Source of the DNA: Spirochaetia bacterium
Lineage (GTDB): Bacteria > Spirochaetota > Spirochaetia > Treponematales > Breznakiellaceae
Assembly (NCBI GenBank): GCA_025997795.1
Contig: BNVB01000027.1
Coordinates: forward strand, 1 to 29,917
DNA length: 29,917 bases
Direction: 5' to 3'
The notes beneath the pieces are model-generated. The model did not search any database. It had not been told where the DNA came from and was given only the letters and a program-made list of their open reading frames with translations. A program made the position numbers and the translations under genes. This document shows, piece after piece, positions 15,443-24,090 of this stretch. Every line of letters starts with the position of its first letter. The first letter of the stretch is position 1.

Positions 15443-16631
15443 TTATTGTACCCCAAATTAATTTTGATACTTCCGTAAAACGATAATCCACATTTGATTT
15501 TTTCCAGGCATCCCGTGAAACCGCCCGGTAAAAATTTTCTTCCTTCTTTTTTTTGTCATATTGTGATAATAACGTATCTTTCTTTTTCATCAGTTTTCTG
15601 AAATCGCTCTCGGATAATGATGCAAGCAACCCTCCCCATGTTTCAAATAAAGATTTGTTAATCGGGGAACGGGGTTGATTCTGCAATGAAATTCGAAAAG
15701 CATTTTTATCGAAAATTTCAAAATTTCTAGTCATTCCAAGATCAAACAATTGTTTTAATGTTTTATAATTCTTGATGCTCAATGATTCCAATAATTTTTT
15801 CCCGTAATCCTTCTCCAGTCTTTTATCATGCGGATTCTCCAGAAAATTAAGTATACGAAGTCCTTTGTTTAAAAAGGTATCCATTGTATCATTGGAAGCG
15901 TAGCCATCGGTTCCCAATATCATAAAAGTTAAACATCTTAAAATTAATTCTCTTGCCACCATTCGAGAGTCGTTGATACTTCTATCCGTAGCTAATAAAA
16001 AAATATCTGATAAAGAATATTCATAAAGAAGTTTGGTTCCTTCACCTTGATACAAAGCGTGGCGAATTTCCTGATTCGATAGCGGGAGACCTCCTGTATT
16101 TATTCGTTTAAATATATTATATTTTATAACATCCTGAGTGGTAGGCTGGATAATAACAAAATTGAATTCTGTTTCCATTATTTGATTATATGGAATTGGA
16201 GGAAGATCATCCAACCCTTTTCCGTTATATTGAGTCCAGAATTCCAACTTTTCAAGTTTGAATTTTTTATCAACTATAAATTCTTTAATAGCTGTAAGTC
16301 TTTGAAGGCCATCGACAACCTCCCAGTTTCCCTTTCCGTCATCTGAAACATAAAACATTGCTATCGGTATATTAAGCATCAAAGATTCAATAAGTAAACT
16401 TTTTCTTTTATTATCCCAAACAACATTTCGCTGAAAATCAGGAGATAGCCGTATAGTGTTGGTGTTTATTCTCCGTATAACAGCATCTAAAGAGATGCCT
16501 TTGCTGGCTATTGAAATTTCCTGCGGATCGAAGGGCTCTTGAAGGGCCTCTTCATCCGGTTCCTCTCTTTGAACACCGGATTTTTCGCCTAATACGGCCA
16601 ATTCCTCTGGGATTTCTTCAATTGCCCCCAT
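15432..16631 (-). CDS. DUF262 (GmrS-like, ParB/sulfiredoxin-fold) protein
   Basis: About 399 residues from the ATG at 16631, chosen because GGAGAGAAGG precedes it; an upstream ATG at 16763 lacks such a site and adds an unlikely extension. The DUF262 core shows LSPDFQRNVVW (about 63-73), ESLMLNIPIAMFYV, VVDGLQRLTAI (105-115, the DGxQR motif) and NTGGLPLSNQEIRHAL. In GmrSD this fold binds or hydrolyses nucleotide. The GmrD-type HNH (DUF1524) nuclease is missing; the C terminus is instead helical and Lys-rich (KKKDTLLSQYDKKKKEE). The acidic N terminus is probably disordered. It is first in a coupled three-gene operon with the DUF3696 ATPase and the 288-aa protein. Confidence 0.85.
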   Translation of the reverse strand: MGAIEEIPEELAVLGEKSGVQREEPDEEALQEPFDPQEISIASKGISLDAVIRRINTNTIRLSPDFQRNVVWDNKRKSLLIESLMLNIPIAMFYVSDDGKGNWEVVDGLQRLTAIKEFIVDKKFKLEKLEFWTQYNGKGLDDLPPIPYNQIMETEFNFVIIQPTTQDVIKYNIFKRINTGGLPLSNQEIRHALYQGEGTKLLYEYSLSDIFLLATDRSINDSRMVARELILRCLTFMILGTDGYASNDTMDTFLNKGLRILNFLENPHDKRLEKDYGKKLLESLSIKNYKTLKQLFDLGMTRNFEIFDKNAFRISLQNQPRSPINKSLFETWGGLLASLSESDFRKLMKKKDTLLSQYDKKKKEENFYRAVSRDAWKKSNVDYRFTEVSKLIWGTINDK

Positions 16632-16783
16632 ACCTTCTCTCCTGCCTTTGAATATTAAACAATTTTGATAAAAAAATCTATGGACCGATGACAGCTGGGT
16701 TATCGGCTTATCAAGCGTCCGACGGTTTTGACTGGTACCAAGTTTATTATTTCGTAGCATCAAAGGATACGCTATATGTGGCG

Positions 16784-16817
16784 ATATGGTATAAGGTTGA
16801 ACACTACATATGGTATA
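16784..16817. promoter_or_regulatory. Direct repeats in the divergent intergenic region
   Basis: ATATGGTATA occurs at 16784-16793 and again at 16808-16817 (24 bases start to start). A partial ATATG lies at 16774-16778. The repeats sit between the divergent DUF262 and Panacea genes, just upstream of the Panacea promoter, and may be operator half-sites. Confidence 0.4.
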
Positions 16818-16843
16818 TCCAAATGACGAGACAAAGATTTTTC

Positions 16844-16872
16844 TTTACAGATTTTCCAAAACCTGTTATATT
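16844..16872 (+). promoter_or_regulatory. Promoter of the Panacea gene, predicting a leaderless mRNA
   Basis: TTTACA (16844-16849), a 17-base spacer and TATATT (16867-16872) form a near-consensus promoter. The expected transcript start (about 16879-16880) coincides with the ATG at 16880, and no Shine-Dalgarno site precedes that ATG. Confidence 0.65.
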
Positions 16873-16879
16873 TAATTAT

Positions 16880-17461
16880 ATGCCTGCATACCAGAAAGAG
16901 CGATTAGAGAACGCTATGCTCTTTTTTGCCCAAGAGTACTACAAAAAGACCCGAAAGTACCTTCCCCAGACTGCGCTATACAAATATCTAGCTTTTTTTG
17001 AGTTCCGATACTTGGAAAAGACCGGAAATATGCCCTTAGATCTGACCTATAGGGCCATGGAGCGGGGGCCAGTGCCTATAGAGATCTATGACAAACGGGA
17101 TATGAGCGGGGCATTTTCCATGGTAACTTTTGAGTCCTTTCAAACACAGGGTGGGAACGCCGGGTATCTGGTAAAGCCCAATGGGAAATTTAACCCTGAC
17201 TATTTTGCGGAAGCGGAACTGGACGAAATGAAAGCCCTGATTGAAATGTTTGCCCAGGAATGGGTGGGAGCTGCTGTTATGAGTGATGCAACCCACCAAG
17301 CTATACCGGCATGGAAAAAGACCTATGCCAAAAGCCCCAATGCAATTATCGACCCAATAGAAGAATTCAACCGGGATATTACTTCGGTTCCGGAAGACAG
17401 CTTAAGTACAGCGGAAGAACGGTTTCTTATTCACCGGAAAATAGCGGAGATTGCCAATTGA
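16880..17461 (+). CDS. Panacea-domain (DUF4065) protein
   Basis: About 193 residues from the ATG at 16880; in-frame codons upstream to 16688 exist but cross the promoter. The Panacea core is visible as TALYKYLAFFEFRYLEKTG, then LDLTYRAMERGPVPIEIYD (about 34-73), matching the LYKLLYFAD...GPVP pattern of the family. Panacea proteins are known as chaperone-like antitoxins of diverse toxin-antitoxin pairs, and SocA is a related proteolysis adaptor. No small toxin gene adjoins it: the DUF262 gene diverges and the helicase gene converges, its stop one base beyond. It may be an orphan, may act with the island's genes, or may neutralise an unlinked toxin. Confidence 0.75.
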   Translation: MPAYQKERLENAMLFFAQEYYKKTRKYLPQTALYKYLAFFEFRYLEKTGNMPLDLTYRAMERGPVPIEIYDKRDMSGAFSMVTFESFQTQGGNAGYLVKPNGKFNPDYFAEAELDEMKALIEMFAQEWVGAAVMSDATHQAIPAWKKTYAKSPNAIIDPIEEFNRDITSVPEDSLSTAEERFLIHRKIAEIAN

Positions 17462-17462
17462 T

Positions 17463-20351
17463 TTATACCCTGCAATAATAACGAAAGTCGCAGTTTTCAC
17501 ATACACGGGTTGATTTTGCTTTTTGAGAAAAATCAGCGTTTTGTATTTTTGCAACGACTTTATCAAATTCCTTTATAGTGTTGTTTATCTCGCTTTTCTT
17601 TGGTTCGATACTGATGGTCGGCAGACTCCCCTCGGGGGTACTGGTATAATAGAGGTACATCTTTGAAACCTGCATGCCAAGGTTCTGCTCTACTAAATGG
17701 GCGTAAATCTGTAACTGACGCTTATACCGGTCGATTTTTGTTTTTTCTTTTTGAATATCCGGCTTTTTTTCTGATTTAAAATCGACAATTTCTACGGTGG
17801 GTGTACCATCGGCAGAATCCTTACCCTTGATAAGGTCGATTTTGCCATTGAGAATATATTCATCTTTTACCAGGCTTACGCTTACTTCGGCCTGTTTTAT
17901 GGTATCCCACTTGTCATCCTGACGGCGGGCATAGCGTAATATACTTTCCAAGGCGGATTTTTTTTGAGGTTCTGCAAGGTAGGCGTGCTGATATTTTGAA
18001 AGGGTGTCATAATTAGTGAAGAACCAGCGGTTTATATTTTCTTCGGTTATGGTGTGTTCCTCTCCCCGTATGGCCGCACGGTGGATATCTTCGATAGTTT
18101 CATGGACAATTTGTCCATAAATGGTTGGCGCTGTGCGAATGGGGACAAATTCAAGTTCTTTGAAATATTTATATTGGAGCCCGCAGTTCTCATAAACGGT
18201 GATGTGAGAAGTAAAAGAAAAGGAATTTTTAAGAGTTACAGGCTTAACACTTTGTAATTCAAGTTTTCCAAGATCAACATCGGGGAAATCCCAATCGGGA
18301 AGGGAAAAGAACTTTTCCCGGAAATGCTTATTTGGATCGCGGCCGGTTCCCGGTGAGGTAAGAACTAAGAGATTTTGCGCACGGGAAAAGGCGGTATAGT
18401 AGAGCCGCCAAAAGTCAAAATAGGGAATATCCTCATAGGGTTCAAAGGGTGGCAGGGAAAAGTATTTTTTCTCGATCTCCTTCATGTGGGCTGGGGAATC
18501 GTGGCCTAAATTCTTGTAAAGGGAATCGACAAGGACAACGGGAAACTCCATGCCTTTTGACTGATGAATAGTGAGGAATGATATACAGCCGGAAGGTGCA
18601 TATTCGGAATCATCCTCATACTCTCCGATACCCTCTTCAAAAAGCAAGCGCAGGTAGGTGTTGAAAAAATATTCAGTATTCTTTTCGTGAAAGTCCGGAT
18701 GGAATAGATCTATTTTATAAATAAATTCAAATTTGGTGATAACCTGTGAGAGGGTTGCAAGGTTCCGGGGGGCCTGGAGATCCTTTACGCCGGACATGCC
18801 GATATTTACATCAAGAAAACTATGGAAAGGTTCAAATTCAAAAAGTTGGTATAGGAGGCCGGAATAGGCATAATCGGTAGGCTTGGTAAGGTTATAGAGG
18901 TTTAAGCCCCTGCCTTTTATCCATTCCAGGAGACGTTTGTTTCTGGCCTTATCGCTGATGATTTTTTCCTTGACCAGGGCCATGCAGGAAAGATAATAAG
19001 AGCGAAGCTCATCTTTCATTTTTTCATAGCTGCCCTGTTCCAGTTTGGAGGTATAATTTATAAAAATGAGTAGATAGATGCCGATAACCAGCATGATTTC
19101 TTCGCGTTTGAAAAACATATCTGAACGGGGCGAATAGACACTGATATCGTTTTCTTCAAGGTAGCTTGCAAGGCCCACGGCTTGTTTCGATTTAACGGAA
19201 GAAAACAAAAAGGCGATTTGATTTAGGTTGCTTATCTTACCTTCGCTATTGAGTTTATTGATAAGGCTCAGGACATTTTTATGCCAGGATTCTGTGGTTT
19301 TTCCATCGCCGGAGTTTCGCAGAACCGCGGGACAGCCTGCAATATTACCTTTATGGGGGACTATCTGTTTAAGGTAACGGAATATACTCCATTTGAATTC
19401 CGTGGGGTCATTCATCCATTTATTATAAAAGGAAACGATGTCACTGTTTGAGCGGTAGTTAATTACCAGTTTGACTTGCTTGATTTCGAGTTCTTTAGGA
19501 AAGCGGTGGGGAAATTCAATGATGTTTCGGATTGTGGCTCCCCGGAAACGGTAAAGGCCCTGATCGTCATCGCCTACCACACAGATGTTATTGGTTTTTC
19601 CGCCAATAAGAAATACCAGTTTTTCCTGAATGTGGTTTGTGTCCTGGTATTCATCTATCATAAGGTACTGAATTTTCTCTTGTAGACCTGTAAGAATTTC
19701 GGGGTGGGAAGTCAGGATATGCCAGGCTTCGGTTTGGAGTCGAGAAAAGTCCATGGCGTTATGAGCTTCCAGGACCTCGTTGTATTTTTCCATAATGCGG
19801 CCCATGGCAATTATGGCGGGATCGGTATCTTCAAGGAGAGAATGATAATTGACCAGTTCTTCGGAAAGATTGTTCACATAAGCACAAATTGTCTTTGCCA
19901 TGCCCCAGGTGCCTTTATCTTTAACGGCGGTATCAAAGTTTTCGATGGTTATAAAACGATAGATGTCACGGTAGATCATGTATGCCTGGTCAAAGGCATC
20001 AAGGGTTTGATAGTTTTTTTTGATATTGGAAAATTCAAGGTTATCTTTGATGATACGGAGGCAGATTGAATGAAAAGTACCGATGTACATATCATTGATG
20101 TTGAGGCCGGGGTTTTTGTCCAGGAGTACGGTACTTAGGCGGGTAATAAGTTCTTTAGCGGCCTTTTCGGTGAAGGTGGCCATCATGATGTTTTCGGGCT
20201 TTACACCTTTTTCTTCAATAAGGTAAGCGGCCCGCTGGACGAGGGTGAAGGTTTTACCGGTTCCAGGTCCGGCTATAATGAGGAGAGGGCCATCTGTGGT
20301 GGCGATTGCCTGCTGTTGGGCTTCATTGGCGTGGCCAAAATCGAATGGCAT
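17463..20351 (-). CDS. UvrD/Rep-family helicase fused to RecB-type Fe-S nuclease
   Basis: About 962 residues from the ATG at 20351, with GGAG 12 bases upstream; a TTG at 20369 would add six residues. SF1A helicase motifs run in order: AGPGTGKT (27-34), ATFTEKAAKEL, MIDEYQDT (231-238), VVGDDDQGLYRFRGA, VINYRSN, FLTIHQSKGMEFPVV and YYTAFSRAQNLL. The C-terminal third is a PD-(D/E)XK exonuclease (GKIDLI, VEIVDFKSEK, QLQIYA). A first Cys in VYENCGLQYKYF plus a terminal C-x2-C-x5-C (951, 954, 960) form a Cas4/AddB-type 4Fe-4S site. It is a single-chain helicase-nuclease for end resection, repair or foreign-DNA degradation. It diverges from mfd and lies at the edge of the defence island. Confidence 0.88.
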   Translation of the reverse strand: MPFDFGHANEAQQQAIATTDGPLLIIAGPGTGKTFTLVQRAAYLIEEKGVKPENIMMATFTEKAAKELITRLSTVLLDKNPGLNINDMYIGTFHSICLRIIKDNLEFSNIKKNYQTLDAFDQAYMIYRDIYRFITIENFDTAVKDKGTWGMAKTICAYVNNLSEELVNYHSLLEDTDPAIIAMGRIMEKYNEVLEAHNAMDFSRLQTEAWHILTSHPEILTGLQEKIQYLMIDEYQDTNHIQEKLVFLIGGKTNNICVVGDDDQGLYRFRGATIRNIIEFPHRFPKELEIKQVKLVINYRSNSDIVSFYNKWMNDPTEFKWSIFRYLKQIVPHKGNIAGCPAVLRNSGDGKTTESWHKNVLSLINKLNSEGKISNLNQIAFLFSSVKSKQAVGLASYLEENDISVYSPRSDMFFKREEIMLVIGIYLLIFINYTSKLEQGSYEKMKDELRSYYLSCMALVKEKIISDKARNKRLLEWIKGRGLNLYNLTKPTDYAYSGLLYQLFEFEPFHSFLDVNIGMSGVKDLQAPRNLATLSQVITKFEFIYKIDLFHPDFHEKNTEYFFNTYLRLLFEEGIGEYEDDSEYAPSGCISFLTIHQSKGMEFPVVLVDSLYKNLGHDSPAHMKEIEKKYFSLPPFEPYEDIPYFDFWRLYYTAFSRAQNLLVLTSPGTGRDPNKHFREKFFSLPDWDFPDVDLGKLELQSVKPVTLKNSFSFTSHITVYENCGLQYKYFKELEFVPIRTAPTIYGQIVHETIEDIHRAAIRGEEHTITEENINRWFFTNYDTLSKYQHAYLAEPQKKSALESILRYARRQDDKWDTIKQAEVSVSLVKDEYILNGKIDLIKGKDSADGTPTVEIVDFKSEKKPDIQKEKTKIDRYKRQLQIYAHLVEQNLGMQVSKMYLYYTSTPEGSLPTISIEPKKSEINNTIKEFDKVVAKIQNADFSQKAKSTRVCENCDFRYYCRV

Positions 20352-20473
20352 TGTTACAGGATACTCCAAAAAACCCTATAGCCTCAAGGCAATACGGGTC
20401 ATAGTGGAAGGATTTACATAATGACGAACGTAAATACCTTGGCGCTATTACGGGGTGGTGATACCATCGTACT

Positions 20474-23400
20474 ATGCAGAATCCGATTCTTGCCGCCCTC
20501 CGTTCCGATCCCGCCGTGGCAGCCTTGCTGGAAAAAGTGCAGGAGGGATGTTCCCTGGAAATCGAAGGTCCCGAGGGGGCCGCCCAGGGGATGATCCTGG
20601 GCCTTATCCGGGAGCGGCTTTGTGCAGCGGTTCCGGCGGGGCCTTTTCTGGCGGTGGTTCCCACCGAACGGGAAGCGGAAGACCTGGCGGCGGATTTGGA
20701 TGTTTGCGGAACTCCGGTTTCCACTAAAGCTGGGAATTCCTGGGCGGTTTTTCCCTGGTGGGGCGGTCTGCCGTACCGGGATGCGGCGCCCCTGCAGGCG
20801 GTTTTTGGGGAACGGACCAGGGTCTTAACGGAACTGCTCCATTCCCCCTCCAGCGGCGGCCCGCTTTTTCTGGTACCTGAACGGGCTTTTCTTACACCTC
20901 TCCCGCCGCCGGATTATTTCCGCAGCCTCCTTATCCCCATAAAAACCGGCGACACCCTTGATACCCCCGCCCTGGCGGCAGCCCTGGTAAGCCGGGGGTA
21001 TACCAGGGTTCCCCGTGTTCAGCTCCATGGCGAATTTGCCCTGCGGGGAGAAGTGCTGGATATACTGATGGGAGGGGACGACGAGGCTTACCGGATTGTA
21101 CTGGACTTTGATCAGGTGGAATCGATTAAACAGTTTGATCCGCAAGATTCCAGCCAAAGTACCGGCAGGGAAAAACTGGATAAACTTGTTCTGCGGCCCC
21201 TCAAGGAAGTGATCTGGAACGAAGCGGCCCTGGACGCACTAAAAAAAAACCTAACCCAACTGCCGGAATTTTCCCGTAACAATGCCGCTGCGGAACTGCT
21301 GGAAACCTTGGCCATCCAGGGGACCATTGCCGGGGAAGAATTGTTGTTCCCCCTGGCCTTTCCCCGGGCGGCGACAATCCTTGATTACCTGGGCCCCGGT
21401 GCGGCGGTTTTTTTTCTTGACCGGGAACGGCTGGAAAATGCCCAGGAAGCGCTGGAACAGGAATACCGGGGCCTTTACCGCAAAGCCCTGCGGGAACGTC
21501 CTCTCGCCATTTTTCCCGCGCCGGAACGGATACTCCTTAACTTTAAAGAACTTGTTTCGGCCTTAGACGGCTTGGTACGGGTTCGCATTTCATTCATGTC
21601 AATCCGGAACGATGGGGAAAAACGCTGCCGCATAGCCTGCGATCCTGCCCGGAGTTTTTTTGGCAATATTGATTATTTGCGGGAAGCATTTTCCGCCCTG
21701 CTGCAGCAGGGCTGGACCATCGCCGTGGCGGCAGAATCAGAAGTCCAGGCGGACCGGATCCGCCAACTGGTACTCAATGAGCCGTCGCCGGGCAAGCCGT
21801 CGTCGCCACCGGATGCATCGGCAAAAAAGCCGCCGTCGTCGGGCAAGCCGCCGTCACTTATTATCATTCCCTTTCCCTTAAGCGCGGGATTTTCTCTTCC
21901 CAATGTAAAGTTTATGGTGGTTCAGGAAAACGAAATTTTTGGCCGCCGCCGCCGGCTTGTCCGATCCTTAAGCAAAGTCAAGAGCAGTCCCATCGACACC
22001 TTTGTGGAACTTAATGCCGGTGATTATGTGGTTCATATTCAGTATGGTATCGGCCTTTTTAAAGGCATTGAACGAATCCGCGCATTAGGCCACGAGCGGG
22101 ATTATGTAAAGATCGAATACCTGGACGATGAATTTATTTTTGTTCCCATTGAACAGGTAAATTTGGTGCAGCGTTATATCGGGAGCGAAGGGAACCCGCC
22201 CCGGCTGGACAAGATCGGTTCCAAGAGCTGGGAAAACCGCAAGGGCCGGGTTAAAAAATCTGTGGAGGATATCGCCGGGCAGCTTATCACCCTTTATTCA
22301 AAACGCAAGGCTGCGCCGGGTTTTGCCTTTCCCCGTGACAGCGAATGGCAGCTTATGTTCGAGGCCGCTTTTCCCTTTGAGGAAACCGAAGATCAACTGC
22401 GCTGTGTGGAAGAAATAAAAACCGATATGGAAAGCCCCCATCCCATGGACCGGCTGATCTGCGGTGATGTGGGTTACGGTAAAACAGAAGTAGCAGTCCG
22501 CGCCTGTTTTAAGGCGGTCATGGGAGGAAAACAGGCAGCCTTTCTGGCCCCCACCACGATCCTGGCGGAACAGCACTTTGACAACTTTGGGGAACGGTTC
22601 AGCCGTTTTCCGGTAAAACTTGCCATGCTTTCCCGCTTTGTGGGTCCCGCAGAAACCCGCCGCACTCTGGCGGCCCTGGCAAAGGGAGAGGTTGATATTC
22701 TCGTGGGGACCCACCGGATCATTCAAAAAGATGTGAGCTTTCGGGATCTGGGGCTCCTGGTGGTGGACGAGGAACAGCGCTTTGGCGTTAAAGACAAGGA
22801 ACGGCTTAAGGAGCTTAAAAACAATGTGGACTGTCTTACCTTAAGCGCTACTCCCATTCCGCGGACACTGCACATGAGCCTTCTAAAAATCCGGGACATG
22901 AGCCTGCTTGCAACGCCGCCCCAGAACCGGCACCCCATCGAAACGATCATAGGCGAGTTTGACGAAGAAAAACTGGCCCAGGCAATCCGTGCCGAAGCGG
23001 AACGGGGGGGGCAGGTATTTTTTCTCCACAACCGGATAGAAACCCTTAAGGAAACCCGGATTATGCTGGAACGGCTGGTGCCGGAAATGCTTATGGAAAC
23101 TGCCCATGGTCAAATGGACAGCCGGGAACTGGAGGATGTGATGCACCGTTTTATCCACGGCGGTTTTCATGTTCTTGTGTCCACGACGATTATCGAAAAC
23201 GGCATCGACATTCCCAACGTTAACACGATCATCATAGACCGGGCGGATATGTACGGTATCTCCCAGCTTTACCAGCTTCGGGGAAGGGTAGGCCGGTCCG
23301 GCCGGGTAGCCTACGCATATCTTTTCTATCCCCAAGGCAAAGCAATTTCGGAACTGGCAATGAAACGCCTTCAGGTAATTTCCGATTTTACCGAACTTGG

Positions 23401-24007
23401 TTCGGGCTTTAAGATCGCCATGAAAGATATGGAGATCCGCGGAGCGGGAAACCTCCTGGGCCGCGAGCAGAGCGGGGACATTTATTCGGTGGGTTTTGAT
23501 CTTTATATGCGGCTCCTGGACGAAGCAGTCCGGCGTCTGGCGGATGAAAACTATGAGGCGGAAACCGAAACCCTCCTGGAACTGGAATACTCCGGTTTTA
23601 TCCCCGAAACGTATATAGACGGTGAACAGGAAAAAATGGAGATATACAAAAAAATTGCCGCCGTACGAACCAGGGAAGAATTGGAGAGCCTCCACGCCGA
23701 ACTGGCCGATCGCTTTGGCCCGCCCCCGGACGAAGCGGCAAGCCTTCTTTCCCTGGCGGAGATCCGGATTATCTGCCGGGATCTTTCTGTTTCTTCCCTG
23801 CGGGAAAAGGCGGGCCTGGTGCGGGTGGAATTCGGCAAAGTGTCCAAGATTGCGGTAGACCGCCTGCTCCGGCTTATTCGGGAAAATGCTGACCGGGTAA
23901 AACTTGACCCCCGCGAGCCCCAGGTAATCCTCCTTAAAACCGGTACCATAGGCTTAAAGGAAAAGAGTGAATTTATCCGGGAAAAACTTGCCGCATTGCT
24001 TGGGTAG
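20474..24007 (+). CDS. mfd: Transcription-repair coupling factor
   Basis: A 1177-residue translocase that removes RNA polymerase stalled at DNA lesions and recruits UvrA. A degenerate UvrB-like N terminus (about 1-430) is followed by the RNA-polymerase-interacting domain (VELNAGDYVVHIQYGIGLFKG, near 510-530). RecG-like motor motifs follow: GDVGYGKTEVAVRA (from about 664), VDEEQRFGVKD (about 763), LSATPIPRT, TIIENGIDIPNVNTIIIDRA and QLYQLRGRVGRSGR. The C-terminal TRCF domain covers the last 200 residues. The length is normal for the family apart from a Pro/Ser/Lys-rich insert near 436-462. The start ATG has only a weak upstream purine tract; no nearby alternative is better. Confidence 0.96.
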   Translation: MQNPILAALRSDPAVAALLEKVQEGCSLEIEGPEGAAQGMILGLIRERLCAAVPAGPFLAVVPTEREAEDLAADLDVCGTPVSTKAGNSWAVFPWWGGLPYRDAAPLQAVFGERTRVLTELLHSPSSGGPLFLVPERAFLTPLPPPDYFRSLLIPIKTGDTLDTPALAAALVSRGYTRVPRVQLHGEFALRGEVLDILMGGDDEAYRIVLDFDQVESIKQFDPQDSSQSTGREKLDKLVLRPLKEVIWNEAALDALKKNLTQLPEFSRNNAAAELLETLAIQGTIAGEELLFPLAFPRAATILDYLGPGAAVFFLDRERLENAQEALEQEYRGLYRKALRERPLAIFPAPERILLNFKELVSALDGLVRVRISFMSIRNDGEKRCRIACDPARSFFGNIDYLREAFSALLQQGWTIAVAAESEVQADRIRQLVLNEPSPGKPSSPPDASAKKPPSSGKPPSLIIIPFPLSAGFSLPNVKFMVVQENEIFGRRRRLVRSLSKVKSSPIDTFVELNAGDYVVHIQYGIGLFKGIERIRALGHERDYVKIEYLDDEFIFVPIEQVNLVQRYIGSEGNPPRLDKIGSKSWENRKGRVKKSVEDIAGQLITLYSKRKAAPGFAFPRDSEWQLMFEAAFPFEETEDQLRCVEEIKTDMESPHPMDRLICGDVGYGKTEVAVRACFKAVMGGKQAAFLAPTTILAEQHFDNFGERFSRFPVKLAMLSRFVGPAETRRTLAALAKGEVDILVGTHRIIQKDVSFRDLGLLVVDEEQRFGVKDKERLKELKNNVDCLTLSATPIPRTLHMSLLKIRDMSLLATPPQNRHPIETIIGEFDEEKLAQAIRAEAERGGQVFFLHNRIETLKETRIMLERLVPEMLMETAHGQMDSRELEDVMHRFIHGGFHVLVSTTIIENGIDIPNVNTIIIDRADMYGISQLYQLRGRVGRSGRVAYAYLFYPQGKAISELAMKRLQVISDFTELGSGFKIAMKDMEIRGAGNLLGREQSGDIYSVGFDLYMRLLDEAVRRLADENYEAETETLLELEYSGFIPETYIDGEQEKMEIYKKIAAVRTREELESLHAELADRFGPPPDEAASLLSLAEIRIICRDLSVSSLREKAGLVRVEFGKVSKIAVDRLLRLIRENADRVKLDPREPQVILLKTGTIGLKEKSEFIREKLAALLG
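21776..21858 (+). repeat. Low-complexity Pro/Ser/Lys insert with internal repeats within mfd
   Basis: Repeated GCCGTCGTCG- and GGGCAAGCCG-type units encode SPGKPSSPPDASAKKPPSSG and further PPS residues. It lies between the UvrB-like region and the RNA-polymerase-interacting domain and keeps the reading frame. It is probably a flexible linker expanded by tandem duplication. Confidence 0.7.
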
Positions 24008-24090
24008 AGGGTAAACGCCAATAGATTGAAAGGCCGTCAACTCTTTCCAAGGTCTCCCAAAATGCGCTATACTCAAACCCTGGAGCAGCG

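Noticed and set aside
15432..16631. GmrSD type IV restriction enzyme
   Set aside because: The DUF262 half is present, but neither this protein nor its partners show the GmrD HNH (DUF1524) nuclease motif.
16632..16879. N-terminal extensions of the Panacea (from 16688) and DUF262 (from 16763) proteins
   Set aside because: The extensions overlap each other on opposite strands, contain the Panacea promoter and have no ribosome-binding sites. The shorter starts at 16880 and 16631 fit better.
20370..20473. Operator-like imperfect dyad (AAGGATTTAC / GTAAATACCTT) between helicase and mfd
   Set aside because: The arms need a one-base bulge and no promoter elements are positioned around it, so it is too weak to list.
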